Positions 7,630-15,070 of a stretch of 23,811 nt of DNA are shown piece after piece. The notes under the pieces were generated by a model, which saw only the letters and a list, made by a program, of their open reading frames with translations, ran no database searches and was not told the origin of the DNA. The translations under genes were made by a program, and so were the position numbers. Numbering within the stretch: position 1 is the stretch's first letter; every line of letters starts with the position of its first letter. The stretch comes from an uncultured Alcaligenaceae bacterium (GTDB lineage: Bacteria; Pseudomonadota; Gammaproteobacteria; Burkholderiales; Burkholderiaceae_B): NCBI GenBank assembly GCA_937995985.1, contig CALKIR010000031.1:1-23811 (forward strand). The letters run 5' to 3'.

Positions 7630-8457
7630 ATGAGTGTTCATCCAGTTGTTTTGCTTGGTACTCGGCGTTTTTCAGTGCAATGGCAATGGCTTGATGCGTC
7701 TCGAGTGCAAGGGATTAGTAGTGTTGCTGTAACTTCTGGGCAAGAGATTATTGTGGCTTGTCGTCAGGAACCTCATATTCGAATTTTTGATAGTCATGCT
7801 CGTTTAGTCAATGAGTTTTCTATTGAGGGATTACGCTGCCCTCATCATCTATCTATTGATGCAAATGATAATTTATGGATAACTGATTTAGACGGTCATC
7901 GCGTATTTGCTGTTGATATGCAGGGGCATATTATGCATATTTTAGGAGATGATCAGCAGCCGCATTGGCAAGCTCCTTTTAATCATCCTACCCATGCAAT
8001 TTTTTGTGATGAGGGATTATGGGTAAGTGATGGGTATGGAAATGCTGCAGTACACTATTTTGATCCGTCATTAGTTTTTCAAAATTCTTTGGGAAGCCCT
8101 GGGCAGGGAGTAGGGCAGTTTAGTGTTCCTCATATGTTGGCTTCCTACAGCGACTGTCTCTATGTGGTAGATAGGGAGAATCACCGGGTACAGGTATTTA
8201 ATAAGCGCACACAGCAGTTTTTATTTTCTTTTGATCGCTTATATAAACCTATGTCAATTGCTGTATATGCAGATACAGGGCTTTTGGTTAGTGATCAAAC
8301 GGCTGCATTATCTCTTTTTAGTTGGGATGGGGCATTATTGGGGCGGTGTCGTGTTAATGCGGTTTATGGTCATGGTTTGGCTGCTCATATCCAAGGAAAT
8401 ATATATATCGCTACGATGCTTCCGGATGGTTTAGCCTGTTTCACCCCACTTGAATAG
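7630..8457 (+). CDS. NHL-repeat six-bladed beta-propeller protein, PAL-like
   Basis: A 275-residue protein with repeated blades of the NHL / peptidyl-alpha-hydroxyglycine lyase-like type. Examples are the segments around DANDNLWITD (about 77-86), GLWVSDGYGNAAVHYFD (about 127-143) and CLYVVDRENHRVQVFN (about 176-191). The last is the classic NHL pattern with DRENHRVQVF. No signal peptide or transmembrane segment is visible, so it is probably cytoplasmic. AGGAGG lies six bases before ATG. It is divergent from the two-component operon and not obviously co-transcribed with the Fur-controlled operon downstream. Bacterial proteins of this type are mostly uncharacterised; enzymatic lyase activity should not be assumed from the fold. 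Confidence 0.75.
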   Translation: MSVHPVVLLGTRRFSVQWQWLDASRVQGISSVAVTSGQEIIVACRQEPHIRIFDSHARLVNEFSIEGLRCPHHLSIDANDNLWITDLDGHRVFAVDMQGHIMHILGDDQQPHWQAPFNHPTHAIFCDEGLWVSDGYGNAAVHYFDPSLVFQNSLGSPGQGVGQFSVPHMLASYSDCLYVVDRENHRVQVFNKRTQQFLFSFDRLYKPMSIAVYADTGLLVSDQTAALSLFSWDGALLGRCRVNAVYGHGLAAHIQGNIYIATMLPDGLACFTPLE

Positions 8458-8511
8458 TAAAACCAGCATTTAAAGTGTCTTTATTTTTGTATTAAACTCA
8501 GTTAGAATTAT

Positions 8512-8526
8512 TGATAATCATTATCA
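8512..8526 (+). promoter_or_regulatory. Fur box upstream of the iron importer operon
   Basis: TGATAATCATTATCA is a perfect 7-1-7 inverted repeat and an exact match to the core Fur operator. It lies 68 bases before the receptor ATG and overlaps a possible -10 (TAGAAT at 8503-8508 or GATAAT at 8513-8518). Repression of the downstream importer by Fur with ferrous iron is strongly expected. Confidence 0.9.
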
Positions 8527-8552
8527 TTTGTGTTTAAGGCCTGCGCCGCGGC

Positions 8553-8580
8553 ACACTAACCATTTGGTGTAGGTTTTTTT
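8553..8580 (+). terminator. Leader hairpin with T-run, possible attenuator of the iron operon
   Basis: A 7-bp stem (8553-8559 with 8564-8570, one G-U pair, loop CCAT) is followed after AGG by seven T. It lies between the Fur box and the first gene of the operon, so it is either a transcription attenuator in the leader or a weak terminator for the NHL gene. The stem is short and AU-containing, so full termination is uncertain. Confidence 0.45.
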
Positions 8581-8594
8581 ATGGATAGTTTTTT

Positions 8595-9539
8595 ATGCTG
8601 AGTTTTTCCCGTCGTTTTTTTTCTGGTCGGTGGTTGTCTTTGCTGGTAATTGGGCTTGTCTTAAGTACTTGGTTTGGTATACATGCAGCCCATGCTCAGG
8701 AGGTACGCCATTTAGAAACTGCTTTTGGTACGGTTACTGTATCGGGGCAGCCTGAGCGAGTTGTGGTTTTAGATGAGGGGGCCTTGGATACCGCCCTTAG
8801 TGTAGGGGTGCAGCCAGTTGCTGCGTTAGCGAGCCGGGGCGGGACCGATGTGGCTCAATATTTACAAGGTTATTTAACATCCCCCATTAACATTGTGGGC
8901 ACAGTTCGTGAGCCTAATCTTGAGGCCATTTTTCGTTTAAAACCTGATTTGATTTTGGCTTCTAGTGAGACCAATGAGGCCTTATATAACAAATTAAGTC
9001 GTATGGCGCCGACTATTGTCCCCGAACGTCGCAATACGTTTACAGATTGGAAAGCAACTGTGCGCTTATTTGCCCGCGCCTTAGGTAAAGAGAAAGAGGT
9101 GGAAGAGCGGCTTGCTGAGTTAGATACTCGTTTGGAGGCTTTGCGTGAGGGGCAAACCAATCCTCAAACGGTGTCTGTTATTCGCTGGAACCCTCAAGGT
9201 CCTGTGCTCATGTCGGGGCAGTTATTTACCGGACAATTAATTCGTGCTGCGGGCTTTGATACATTGCCTTTAGCCAATGATTTGGGTAATCGTCCTCATA
9301 GTGACACATTAAGTTTGGAGAATTTGGTTCAGATCGATGCAGATTGGCTGTTTTTGGCTTCTTTAACTGCAGATGGAGAAAAGGCTCTGAATGAGGCACA
9401 AAAGCAGCCTGCTTTTCAGCGTTTGGAGGCCGTTCAAAATAATCAAGTTAAGGTGGTAGATGGGCAGATTTGGAGCAGTGGTTACGGCCCTTTGGCGGCT
9501 GAAGTAATTATTTTAGATTTAAGTCAAATTGCAGAGTAA
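8595..9539 (+). CDS. Periplasmic iron-siderophore binding protein, FecB-like
   Basis: A receptor of 314 residues with a cleavable signal peptide (Arg-rich start, hydrophobic 14-30, cleavage after AHA at 34). The mature protein has the Peripla_BP_2 pattern of class III binding proteins: a GTVTVSGQPERVVVLD start, LEAIFRLKPDLILAS in the N-lobe, a long rigid linker helix around 165-195, and a C-terminal lobe ending in a GYGPLAAE segment. Overall it resembles the ferric citrate receptor FecB and YfmC-type receptors. The ligand is probably a ferric siderophore or ferric citrate; I cannot choose. It is the first gene after the Fur box. The start is preceded only by GGATAG six bases upstream and a T-rich leader, so initiation may be weak or regulated. 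No TonB-dependent outer-membrane receptor is in the window. Confidence 0.9.
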   Translation: MLSFSRRFFSGRWLSLLVIGLVLSTWFGIHAAHAQEVRHLETAFGTVTVSGQPERVVVLDEGALDTALSVGVQPVAALASRGGTDVAQYLQGYLTSPINIVGTVREPNLEAIFRLKPDLILASSETNEALYNKLSRMAPTIVPERRNTFTDWKATVRLFARALGKEKEVEERLAELDTRLEALREGQTNPQTVSVIRWNPQGPVLMSGQLFTGQLIRAAGFDTLPLANDLGNRPHSDTLSLENLVQIDADWLFLASLTADGEKALNEAQKQPAFQRLEAVQNNQVKVVDGQIWSSGYGPLAAEVIILDLSQIAE

Positions 9540-9576
9540 GCGGTTATCCGTGCTGCGGTACATAAACACACTACGA

Positions 9577-10569
9577 ATGAATAACTCAGTTAAAAAAAGT
9601 TGGGCAATAGGCACAGTAACACTGTTATTGTGCTTATTGCTCAGTCTTTTGTTGGGTACGGGTGAGGTTGGTTTTAAGCGTAGCTTGGCTGCTCTTTTGT
9701 TCGGTAAAGATGAGCAGGCTCAGTTTGTGATATTTGAGTTAAGAGGCACACGTACGGTATTAGCTGTTGTGGTGGGCGCTGCTTTAGCTGCAGCGGGTGC
9801 AGTTTTGCAAACCATTACCCGTAATCCTTTGGCTGAGCCGGGGTTGTTGGGAGTAAGTGCAGGGGCTTCTTTTGCGGTAGTGTTAGCAATTTTCTTTGGA
9901 GCTTCTGCAGCCAGTGTAGGGATTTGGGTTGCGGTGTTAGGTGCTTTATGTGGTTGCTTGCTTGTTTTAGGGGTCAGCCGTGTTTCCGGTGCGGGCCAAG
10001 ATCCTGTTCGTCTTATTTTAGCGGGCGCTGCTTTTTCTGGTTTTTTGCTTTCTGTGACCAGTTTGTTTTTATTAAGTGATCAACGCACTGCTGATGAAAT
10101 GCGCTTTTGGCTGATTGGCGCCTTGGCAGGACGTCCTAGAGAAATGGTTTTTTGGGTTGCTTGCGGGGCGGGGGTGGGACTGGTTTTAATCGCGATTCAT
10201 TTACGCGCTTTGGCCGCTATGGCTTTGGGAGAGCGCATGGCTCAAGGGCTAGGCCATCACCCTAAACAGGTGCTGCGATTGGTGGTATTAGGGGTGGCCT
10301 TATTAGTTGGTTGCGCTACAGCAGGAGCAGGGCCTATTGCTTTTGTAGGTTTAGTGGTTCCTTTTTTGGTACGCTCCTTTGTGGGGGCCGACATACGCCG
10401 TGTTTTTTATTTAAGTTTGGTTTTCGGTCCTATTGTGTTGATTAGCGCAGATATTATTTCTCGTTTAGCCGTCCCTCCTTATGAGCTGCCTGTAGGCGTG
10501 GTGACTGCTTTTATTGGGGCTCCAATTCTCATGTATGTAGTGCGACAACGTCGTTTGCCAACCTTGTAA
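9577..10569 (+). CDS. FecCD-family iron-siderophore permease, first subunit
   Basis: An inner-membrane permease of 330 residues from the ATG at 9577, near the usual FecC length. The frame is open back to a TTG at 9529 that overlaps the receptor gene, and a GTG at 9550 is also possible; none has a clear ribosome-binding site, so the start is uncertain. It has about ten hydrophobic helices and the two family signatures: RNPLAEPGLLGVSAGAS (82-98) near helix 3, and GPIAFVGLVVP (252-262) near the ATPase coupling region. It should form a heterodimer with the next gene product to import the ferric complex captured by the upstream receptor. Confidence 0.92.
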   Translation: MNNSVKKSWAIGTVTLLLCLLLSLLLGTGEVGFKRSLAALLFGKDEQAQFVIFELRGTRTVLAVVVGAALAAAGAVLQTITRNPLAEPGLLGVSAGASFAVVLAIFFGASAASVGIWVAVLGALCGCLLVLGVSRVSGAGQDPVRLILAGAAFSGFLLSVTSLFLLSDQRTADEMRFWLIGALAGRPREMVFWVACGAGVGLVLIAIHLRALAAMALGERMAQGLGHHPKQVLRLVVLGVALLVGCATAGAGPIAFVGLVVPFLVRSFVGADIRRVFYLSLVFGPIVLISADIISRLAVPPYELPVGVVTAFIGAPILMYVVRQRRLPTL

Positions 10570-10585
10570 GAGGGGATAGTTAAAA

Positions 10586-11638
10586 ATGGCTCAGATTCAA
10601 GGTGTAGAGGCGAGACTACAGCAGGATACTGTGCAGTCAGGGTGGGCGCGCTTAAGATATCAGCCCGGGGTGAGTCTGGCATGCATCGTTATTGTGTTGC
10701 TTGGTGTAGCTTTTTATGCGCTATATGTGGGCAATGAGGAAGAGGGTGTGGGTGGGGTTCTGCTGGCACTGACTGGCCGTGGGGATGATTTTTTGCAATT
10801 TCTACTGTTTGAATTACGTGTTCCTCGTATTAGTGCAGCGATTGTTGCTGGGGCGGGGTTAGGAGCAGGAGGGTGTTTGCTTCAAACTATGGCGCGTAAT
10901 CGCTTAGCAACTCCAAATATAGTGGGTTTAGATAATGGAGCAACAGCTTTTGCAATTGCATCTATAGTGGCTATACCGCTTAGTTTGGCAACGCCATTTT
11001 TAGCTTTAGTAGGGGCGGCGACGGCTGCAGCCCTTGCATTTGGTCTAAGTGGGGGGATGGGCAGCAAGGGCTATCGATTTATAGTGATGGGGGTAGGGGT
11101 AGGGGCTGTTTTTGGGGCCGTTACCAACTTTATGCTGGCGCGTACGGATATGGATAGCGCTAATGCTGCATATCCGTGGACGGTGGGGAGTTTAAACGCT
11201 CGTCCAGAAGAGGCTATTTGGGGCATGCTAGTTTGTTTGTTGGTATGTTTGCCGGTGGGCGCATGGCTCTCAAGATCATTAAATATTATGCGGCTATCCG
11301 ACGAGGTGGCTATTGGGTTAGGTGTGTCGATGCGCTTAACTCGTTGGTTAACGATGGTAGTGACTGTGTGTTTGACTGGTTTTGCAGTAGCTTTAACGGG
11401 TCCTGTTGGCATGATTGCTTTGGTGGCTCCAGAGGCTGCACGTCATGTGGTGGCTGCAAATAGAGTTTCTATTTGGCATGCTGCGCTGTTTGGGAGCTTG
11501 TTTTTATTATTAGCAGATGTAGTCGGGCAGCGTTTATGGTCGCCCATTGAAATTCCTGTGGGGTTAATTACTGCTGTGGTAGGTAGCCCCTATTTAATTT
11601 GGTTGCTGCTACGGCGGCAGACCCAACATGTATTATGA
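10586..11638 (+). CDS. FecCD-family iron-siderophore permease, second subunit
   Basis: A second membrane subunit of 350 residues, 17 bases after the first. The ATG is preceded by AAGAGGGG. It has about ten transmembrane spans after a polar N-terminal tail of about 25 residues. The signature region reads ARNRLATPNIVGLDNGA (103-119), with Arg in place of the Pro seen in the first permease; the second signature GPVGMIALVAPEAARH lies near residue 270-285. The two permeases are clearly diverged, as in FecC/FecD or FepD/FepG pairs. Its stop codon overlaps the ATPase start (ATGA), so the subunits are translationally coupled. Confidence 0.92.
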   Translation: MAQIQGVEARLQQDTVQSGWARLRYQPGVSLACIVIVLLGVAFYALYVGNEEEGVGGVLLALTGRGDDFLQFLLFELRVPRISAAIVAGAGLGAGGCLLQTMARNRLATPNIVGLDNGATAFAIASIVAIPLSLATPFLALVGAATAAALAFGLSGGMGSKGYRFIVMGVGVGAVFGAVTNFMLARTDMDSANAAYPWTVGSLNARPEEAIWGMLVCLLVCLPVGAWLSRSLNIMRLSDEVAIGLGVSMRLTRWLTMVVTVCLTGFAVALTGPVGMIALVAPEAARHVVAANRVSIWHAALFGSLFLLLADVVGQRLWSPIEIPVGLITAVVGSPYLIWLLLRRQTQHVL

Positions 11639-12471
11639 GTCGTGTAAATCATTCATTGCATTCTATAGAATTGGTTGCTCAAGGATTAAGTTTGGGCTAC
11701 GGCGCTGACTTAATCATTGATAATCTTGATGTGCATTTTCCTGCCCAAAAGGTGACGGCAATTATAGGGCCTAATGGTTGTGGAAAGTCTACTTTGCTAG
11801 CAGGTCTATGCCGAGTGTTACGCCCTAAACGGGGTCAGGTACTGATTAATGGGCAATGTATTCATTCTTTGCCTACTCGTCATGTGGCCCGTTTATTAGC
11901 CTTGTTACCCCAAGAGGCCCACGCCCCTCAAGGACTAACGGTAGAGGAATTAGTGCGTTTTGGTCGTCAACCGCATCAAGGGCTGTGGCGGCGCTGGAGT
12001 GATGAGGATGAGGCCATTGTGCAAGAAGCCATTAAATTAGCTTCTTTGCAGCAGTTAGCACAGCGTCCGTTAGATTCTATGTCGGGAGGGCAAAGGCAAC
12101 GAGCTTGGATTGCCATGACTATTGCGCAAAGCACACCTTTGTTAGTTCTGGATGAGCCGACCTCGGCTTTAGATTTAGGGCATCAGATTGAGGTGTTTGA
12201 GCTGATTCAGCAGCTAGCCCATCAGGGTAAAACTATTATTATGGTCGTACATGATTTAGTATCCGCCTGTCGGTTTGCAGATCATATTATTGCGATGAAA
12301 GCAGGGAAAGTTTGGGCGGCCGGAGCTCCAGAGAAAATTATTACTTCAGAATTGATCCAAGACCTATATGGTGTGCGCTGTAAGGTAATTAAAGATCCGT
12401 ATAATGGCACGCTACTGTTAGCGGATGTGCACAGTACGCATCAGTATTCCCAAACATTAAGTGTTGCATAA
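11635..12471 (+). CDS. Iron-siderophore ABC transporter ATPase, FecE/FepC-like
   Basis: The ATPase of the Fur-controlled importer, 278 residues. The frame is open from TTG at 11599, but the ATG at 11635 overlaps the permease stop as ATGA, so it is preferred. Motifs are Walker A GPNGCGKS (45-52), Q-loop Gln93 in LPQEA, signature MSGGQ (149-153), Walker B VLDEP (171-175) and the H-loop His206. The sequence is typical of the FepC/FecE/FhuC family. It is the last gene of the operon, and its final 15 bases overlap the end of the convergent ubiC gene. No terminator separates the two, so the transcripts can run into each other. Confidence 0.93.
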   Translation: MSRVNHSLHSIELVAQGLSLGYGADLIIDNLDVHFPAQKVTAIIGPNGCGKSTLLAGLCRVLRPKRGQVLINGQCIHSLPTRHVARLLALLPQEAHAPQGLTVEELVRFGRQPHQGLWRRWSDEDEAIVQEAIKLASLQQLAQRPLDSMSGGQRQRAWIAMTIAQSTPLLVLDEPTSALDLGHQIEVFELIQQLAHQGKTIIMVVHDLVSACRFADHIIAMKAGKVWAAGAPEKIITSELIQDLYGVRCKVIKDPYNGTLLLADVHSTHQYSQTLSVA

Positions 12472-13053
12472 AGGAATAGAGCGCGCTACTGGCCAAAATG
12501 AGGGCAAAAAACATTCGGCAACTAATAAAGGGGCGTTTTGATACCAAAAAGTTGAGCTACGTGCCAGTAAAGGCGGATTGATTGGGACAGCATTGGGGTG
12601 GTGTTGTTGGGTTCGTTGTACGGCTTGGTACAAAGGCTGTTCAGGGTTTAGGATGCCCACCCAAAAAGGGTCACGGCGTATCTCCGTATCATGATAGAGC
12701 AAATCAGCAAGAGGGCGAGTGCCAAGACCTCGTATCCCCTGCCAGCTGTTTTGAGCAGCACTGAGTGGGGTAATACTGCGTGCAGTCACACAGGCAGTGT
12801 TGTTAATACTCATATAGATTTCTCTGACCCAGATGGCGCTGCCGGGCTGCTGCCGAATCATCCAGGCCTCAGAGGCAGATAAGATGTCTTTATGCTCTCG
12901 CAAGACAAAAAGCTCAAGCTGACCCAAAGCACGTAGTCCTGCTGTAAGTGCGCCAGGACGAAGCAGCCAGTGAGCTTGTAAGTCGCCAAAAGTGCTGGCC
13001 GCTGTGGCTTCGCGCCAAGGTTCTTGAGGAGCGGCAAAATAAGAGGTATTCAT
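12457..13053 (-). CDS. ubiC: Chorismate--pyruvate lyase UbiC
   Basis: A cytoplasmic enzyme that converts chorismate to 4-hydroxybenzoate and pyruvate, the first committed step of ubiquinone synthesis. From the ATG at 13053 it has 198 residues, somewhat longer than E. coli UbiC (about 165). Recognisable segments are WLLRPGALT near the N-terminus, IWVREI with the expected active-site Arg (residue 77), ARSITPLS, LGTRPLADLLY, and APLLVAECFLPSFWP with the expected catalytic Glu (residue 180). The frame extends upstream to 13104 but that ATG lies inside the tRNA terminator and is rejected. No purine-rich ribosome-binding site precedes 13053 (CCCCCTCTT). The gene starts about 35 bases after the tRNA terminator, so its promoter may lie in or before the tRNA region. 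It ends in a 15-base tail-to-tail overlap with the ATPase gene. Confidence 0.85.
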   Translation of the reverse strand: MNTSYFAAPQEPWREATAASTFGDLQAHWLLRPGALTAGLRALGQLELFVLREHKDILSASEAWMIRQQPGSAIWVREIYMSINNTACVTARSITPLSAAQNSWQGIRGLGTRPLADLLYHDTEIRRDPFWVGILNPEQPLYQAVQRTQQHHPNAVPINPPLLARSSTFWYQNAPLLVAECFLPSFWPVARSIPLCNT

Positions 13054-13084
13054 AAGAGGGGGCGTAACAACATTAGCAGCCAAT

Positions 13085-13112
13085 AAAAAATGCCATGCAA
13101 GCATGGCATTTT
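13085..13112 (-). terminator. Terminator of the tRNA-Ile gene
   Basis: A perfect stem with core TGCCATGC (13091-13098) and GCATGGCA (13101-13108) and a two-base centre is flanked by A/T runs that extend the pairing to 12 bp. On the minus strand it ends in TTTTTT followed by ATTG, so it terminates the tRNA transcript just before ubiC. Confidence 0.85.
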
Positions 13113-13119
13113 AGTATTT

Positions 13120-13195
13120 TGGTGGGCCCAGCTGGATTTGAACCAGCGACCAATGGATTATGAGTCCACTGCTCTAACCGCTGAGCTATGGGCCC
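13120..13195 (-). tRNA. tRNA-Ile(CAU), the lysidine-modified minor isoleucine tRNA
   Basis: A complete 76-nt cloverleaf on the minus strand with encoded CCA. The acceptor stem pairs GGGCCCA with TGGGCCC. The D-arm has AGCTCAGCGGTTAGAGC, the anticodon loop is CTCATAA (anticodon CAU), and the T-arm has the GGTTCAAATCC loop. The sequence around the anticodon and variable region (CTCATAATC, TTGGTCGCTGG) closely resembles E. coli ileX, so I call isoleucine (CAU read as AUA after TilS modification) rather than elongator Met. Confidence 0.92.
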
Positions 13196-13262
13196 AAAGA
13201 TAAGCAAGTATTATTACATATTTTATTGGCTTTTGTACAGAGGGGAGGAAAAAATGTTGTTT

Positions 13263-13292
13263 CAAGGACCTGCTTAATGGATCAGGTCCTTG
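13263..13292 (-). terminator. Probable mgtE terminator
   Basis: A perfect 10-bp stem (13263-13272 with 13283-13292, 10-nt loop) starts about a dozen bases after the mgtE stop on the minus strand. A T-run (ATTTTTT) follows after seven bases, so termination is likely but not ideal. Confidence 0.65.
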
Positions 13293-13304
13293 AGGTTGGC
13301 CTAT

Positions 13305-14678
13305 CTAAAGCAATGTGCCCGTTAAGATTGCCGCTGCAACGGAGAAGTAAATAATGAGCCCAAGGACGTCCACCAACGTTGCAACCAGTGGGGCCGAGGC
13401 GCTGGCTGGGTCTAGGCCGACGCGTTGTAAAGCAAAAGGGAGCATGGAGCCTGTGGCTGAACCAAAGGTCACAATGCCAATAAGGGCTATCCAGACAGTA
13501 ATGCCTAATAAAATATAATGCTCGCCATAGTCATAAATTCCCATGCTATGCCAAAGCATGATACGCAAAAAGCCTAGCGCACCTAGGAGTGTACCAAGAA
13601 CAATGCCTGTGGGAATTTCCCTTATGAGTACACGCCACCAATCTTTTAATTTGACCTCTTCAAGAGCTAAACTGCGAATGAGTAAAGAGGTGGCTTGAGA
13701 GCCAGAATTCCCCCCAGAACTCATAATTAAGGGGATAAACATGGCTAGCACCACGGCTTTTTCTAGCTCCATTTCAAAATGCTGCATAGCGCTAGCGGTG
13801 AGCATTTCACCAATAAATAGCAAGGTGAGCCAGCCGCCTCGTTTGCGTAGCATGGTACCAAATTTAATTCGCAGATAGGGTTGGTTGATAAACTCAGCTC
13901 CCCCAAAGCGCTCCATATCCTCAGCTGCCTCATCCATTAGCGTATCAAGCAAATCATCAACCGTTACAATGCCAAGGATATGGTTGCTTTTATCAACCAC
14001 AGGAAGGGCAAGGTAGTCATAGCGACGAATAATTTGTGCGGCCTCTTCGCGGTGCTCCATGGGATCAACTGTGACCGGAGCATCACCTTCCCATATTTCT
14101 GTGAGCAGTTGCTCGGGTTGTGCGCTGATGAGGTGTCGAAGAGAGACCACAAACTCTAGTTGTTTTTTTTCATTAATAACATATATGGCATAAGCGGTTT
14201 CTTTGGTGTCTTGTACTTTACGCACATAATCTAGTGTTTGTTGTACCGTCCAATGGTTGGGGACCTCAATAAACTCTGTGGTCATCATATTGCCCACAGT
14301 GAACTCTGGATAGCTCATGAGTTTTAATATCGAGGCCCGAGTTTTAGGACTAAGCAGATAATTAGCAGCAGCTAACTCAGCATCATCGAGCTGTAGAAAA
14401 AGATGGGTAGTGCTGTCTTCGGCTAGCACCTCTAAGATATCACTGCGCTCATGCTCAATTACTTGTTTAATAAGAGGCAGGGCATATTCAAATTCATTGT
14501 TTTCTAATAACTCAACAATTAGATGGTCGGGGAAGTTTTGTGCCAGGTGTAAAACTTCTTCAACATCCAGTTCGTTTAGTTGTGGGACTATATCGGCAAC
14601 ATGGGTCGCGCCAGTAAGATCAATAGAAACCATATTTTTAAATGTTTGTGTTTTATGTGAATGAGTGATGCTACCCAT
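13305..14678 (-). CDS. mgtE: Magnesium transporter/channel MgtE
   Basis: An inner-membrane Mg2+ channel of 457 residues, the normal family size. The cytoplasmic MgtE_N helical domain spans about 28-128. Two CBS domains follow (about 132-190 and 198-255), which gate the pore according to cytosolic Mg2+. The C-terminal membrane domain (about 283-457) has five helices. The conserved pore segments are PLIMSSGGNSGSQATS (316-331) and GLDPASASAP (421-430). The Asp in ATLVDVLG (437) matches the pore Mg2+ ligand of Thermus MgtE. The ATG at 14678 gives the full frame; an internal ATG at 14633 (MVSIDLTG) is possible, and neither has a strong ribosome-binding site. It stands alone between its terminator and a long intergenic region, with no Mg2+ riboswitch recognised. 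Confidence 0.94.
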   Translation of the reverse strand: MGSITHSHKTQTFKNMVSIDLTGATHVADIVPQLNELDVEEVLHLAQNFPDHLIVELLENNEFEYALPLIKQVIEHERSDILEVLAEDSTTHLFLQLDDAELAAANYLLSPKTRASILKLMSYPEFTVGNMMTTEFIEVPNHWTVQQTLDYVRKVQDTKETAYAIYVINEKKQLEFVVSLRHLISAQPEQLLTEIWEGDAPVTVDPMEHREEAAQIIRRYDYLALPVVDKSNHILGIVTVDDLLDTLMDEAAEDMERFGGAEFINQPYLRIKFGTMLRKRGGWLTLLFIGEMLTASAMQHFEMELEKAVVLAMFIPLIMSSGGNSGSQATSLLIRSLALEEVKLKDWWRVLIREIPTGIVLGTLLGALGFLRIMLWHSMGIYDYGEHYILLGITVWIALIGIVTFGSATGSMLPFALQRVGLDPASASAPLVATLVDVLGLIIYFSVAAAILTGTLL

Positions 14679-15070
14679 TGTACGGGATAGTAGGTTTTTT
14701 TGGGCTCAAGGGTCGTCTGCTGTTGATTCATTGACCAATGAACCTCGGTGCTGCATAAAATGGAGGGTTTGGGCTTTTGTTAAGGAGTTATCACCAAACT
14801 TATACACAGGTTTTGGGGATAACTTGTTGATTTAGGGATAAAGGGCTAATTAACTATCTCAAGGGAGGGGATGGGGTGAGGGGCATCAGAGGATTTTTTT
14901 AAAAATAAAACCCTTTTAAATTCAAAGAGTTATGTCTTTGTTTTAGGGGCAAGGCAAGGCGGTGAAACAAAGCATAAAAAAAGCCAAGCGTTGTACGCAT
15001 GGACAGTGAGTCACATTCGGGATATTTTTATTTTTTTAAACTCAAGATATCCACTGCTTTAAAAATCTTT
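14679..15070. other. 392-base intergenic region with DnaA-box-like motifs
   Basis: No gene is supported here; it separates mgtE from the PACE gene (both minus strand). Near 14789-14840 there is a cluster of near matches to the DnaA box TTATCCACA: TTATACACA at 14800-14808 (one mismatch), TTATCCCCA on the minus strand at 14814-14822 (one mismatch), and weaker TTATCACCA and TAGGGATAA copies. AT-rich tracts follow (14892-14925 and 15021-15045). A short GGATAT/ATATCC inverted repeat (15020-15025, 15047-15052) lacks a T-run. The mgtE promoter must lie here but I could not place it. Confidence 0.4.

Noticed and set aside
11071..11463. Overlapping long frames on both strands inside the second permease gene
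   Set aside because: They are shadows of a GC-biased membrane protein gene and show no recognisable domain.
13054..13104. Upstream start for ubiC at 13104
   Set aside because: That ATG lies within the tRNA terminator hairpin and would add non-homologous residues.
13120..13195. Elongator or initiator tRNA-Met
   Set aside because: The CAU anticodon is shared, but the body sequence matches tRNA-Ile2 (ileX) and the first pair is G-C, not the initiator mismatch.
14789..14840. Replication origin
   Set aside because: No dnaA, dnaN or related origin genes and only degenerate boxes; kept as a motif cluster only.
15020..15052. GGATAT/ATATCC hairpin as terminator of the PACE gene
   Set aside because: Only 6 bp with a 21-base AT loop and no T-run on the transcribed strand.
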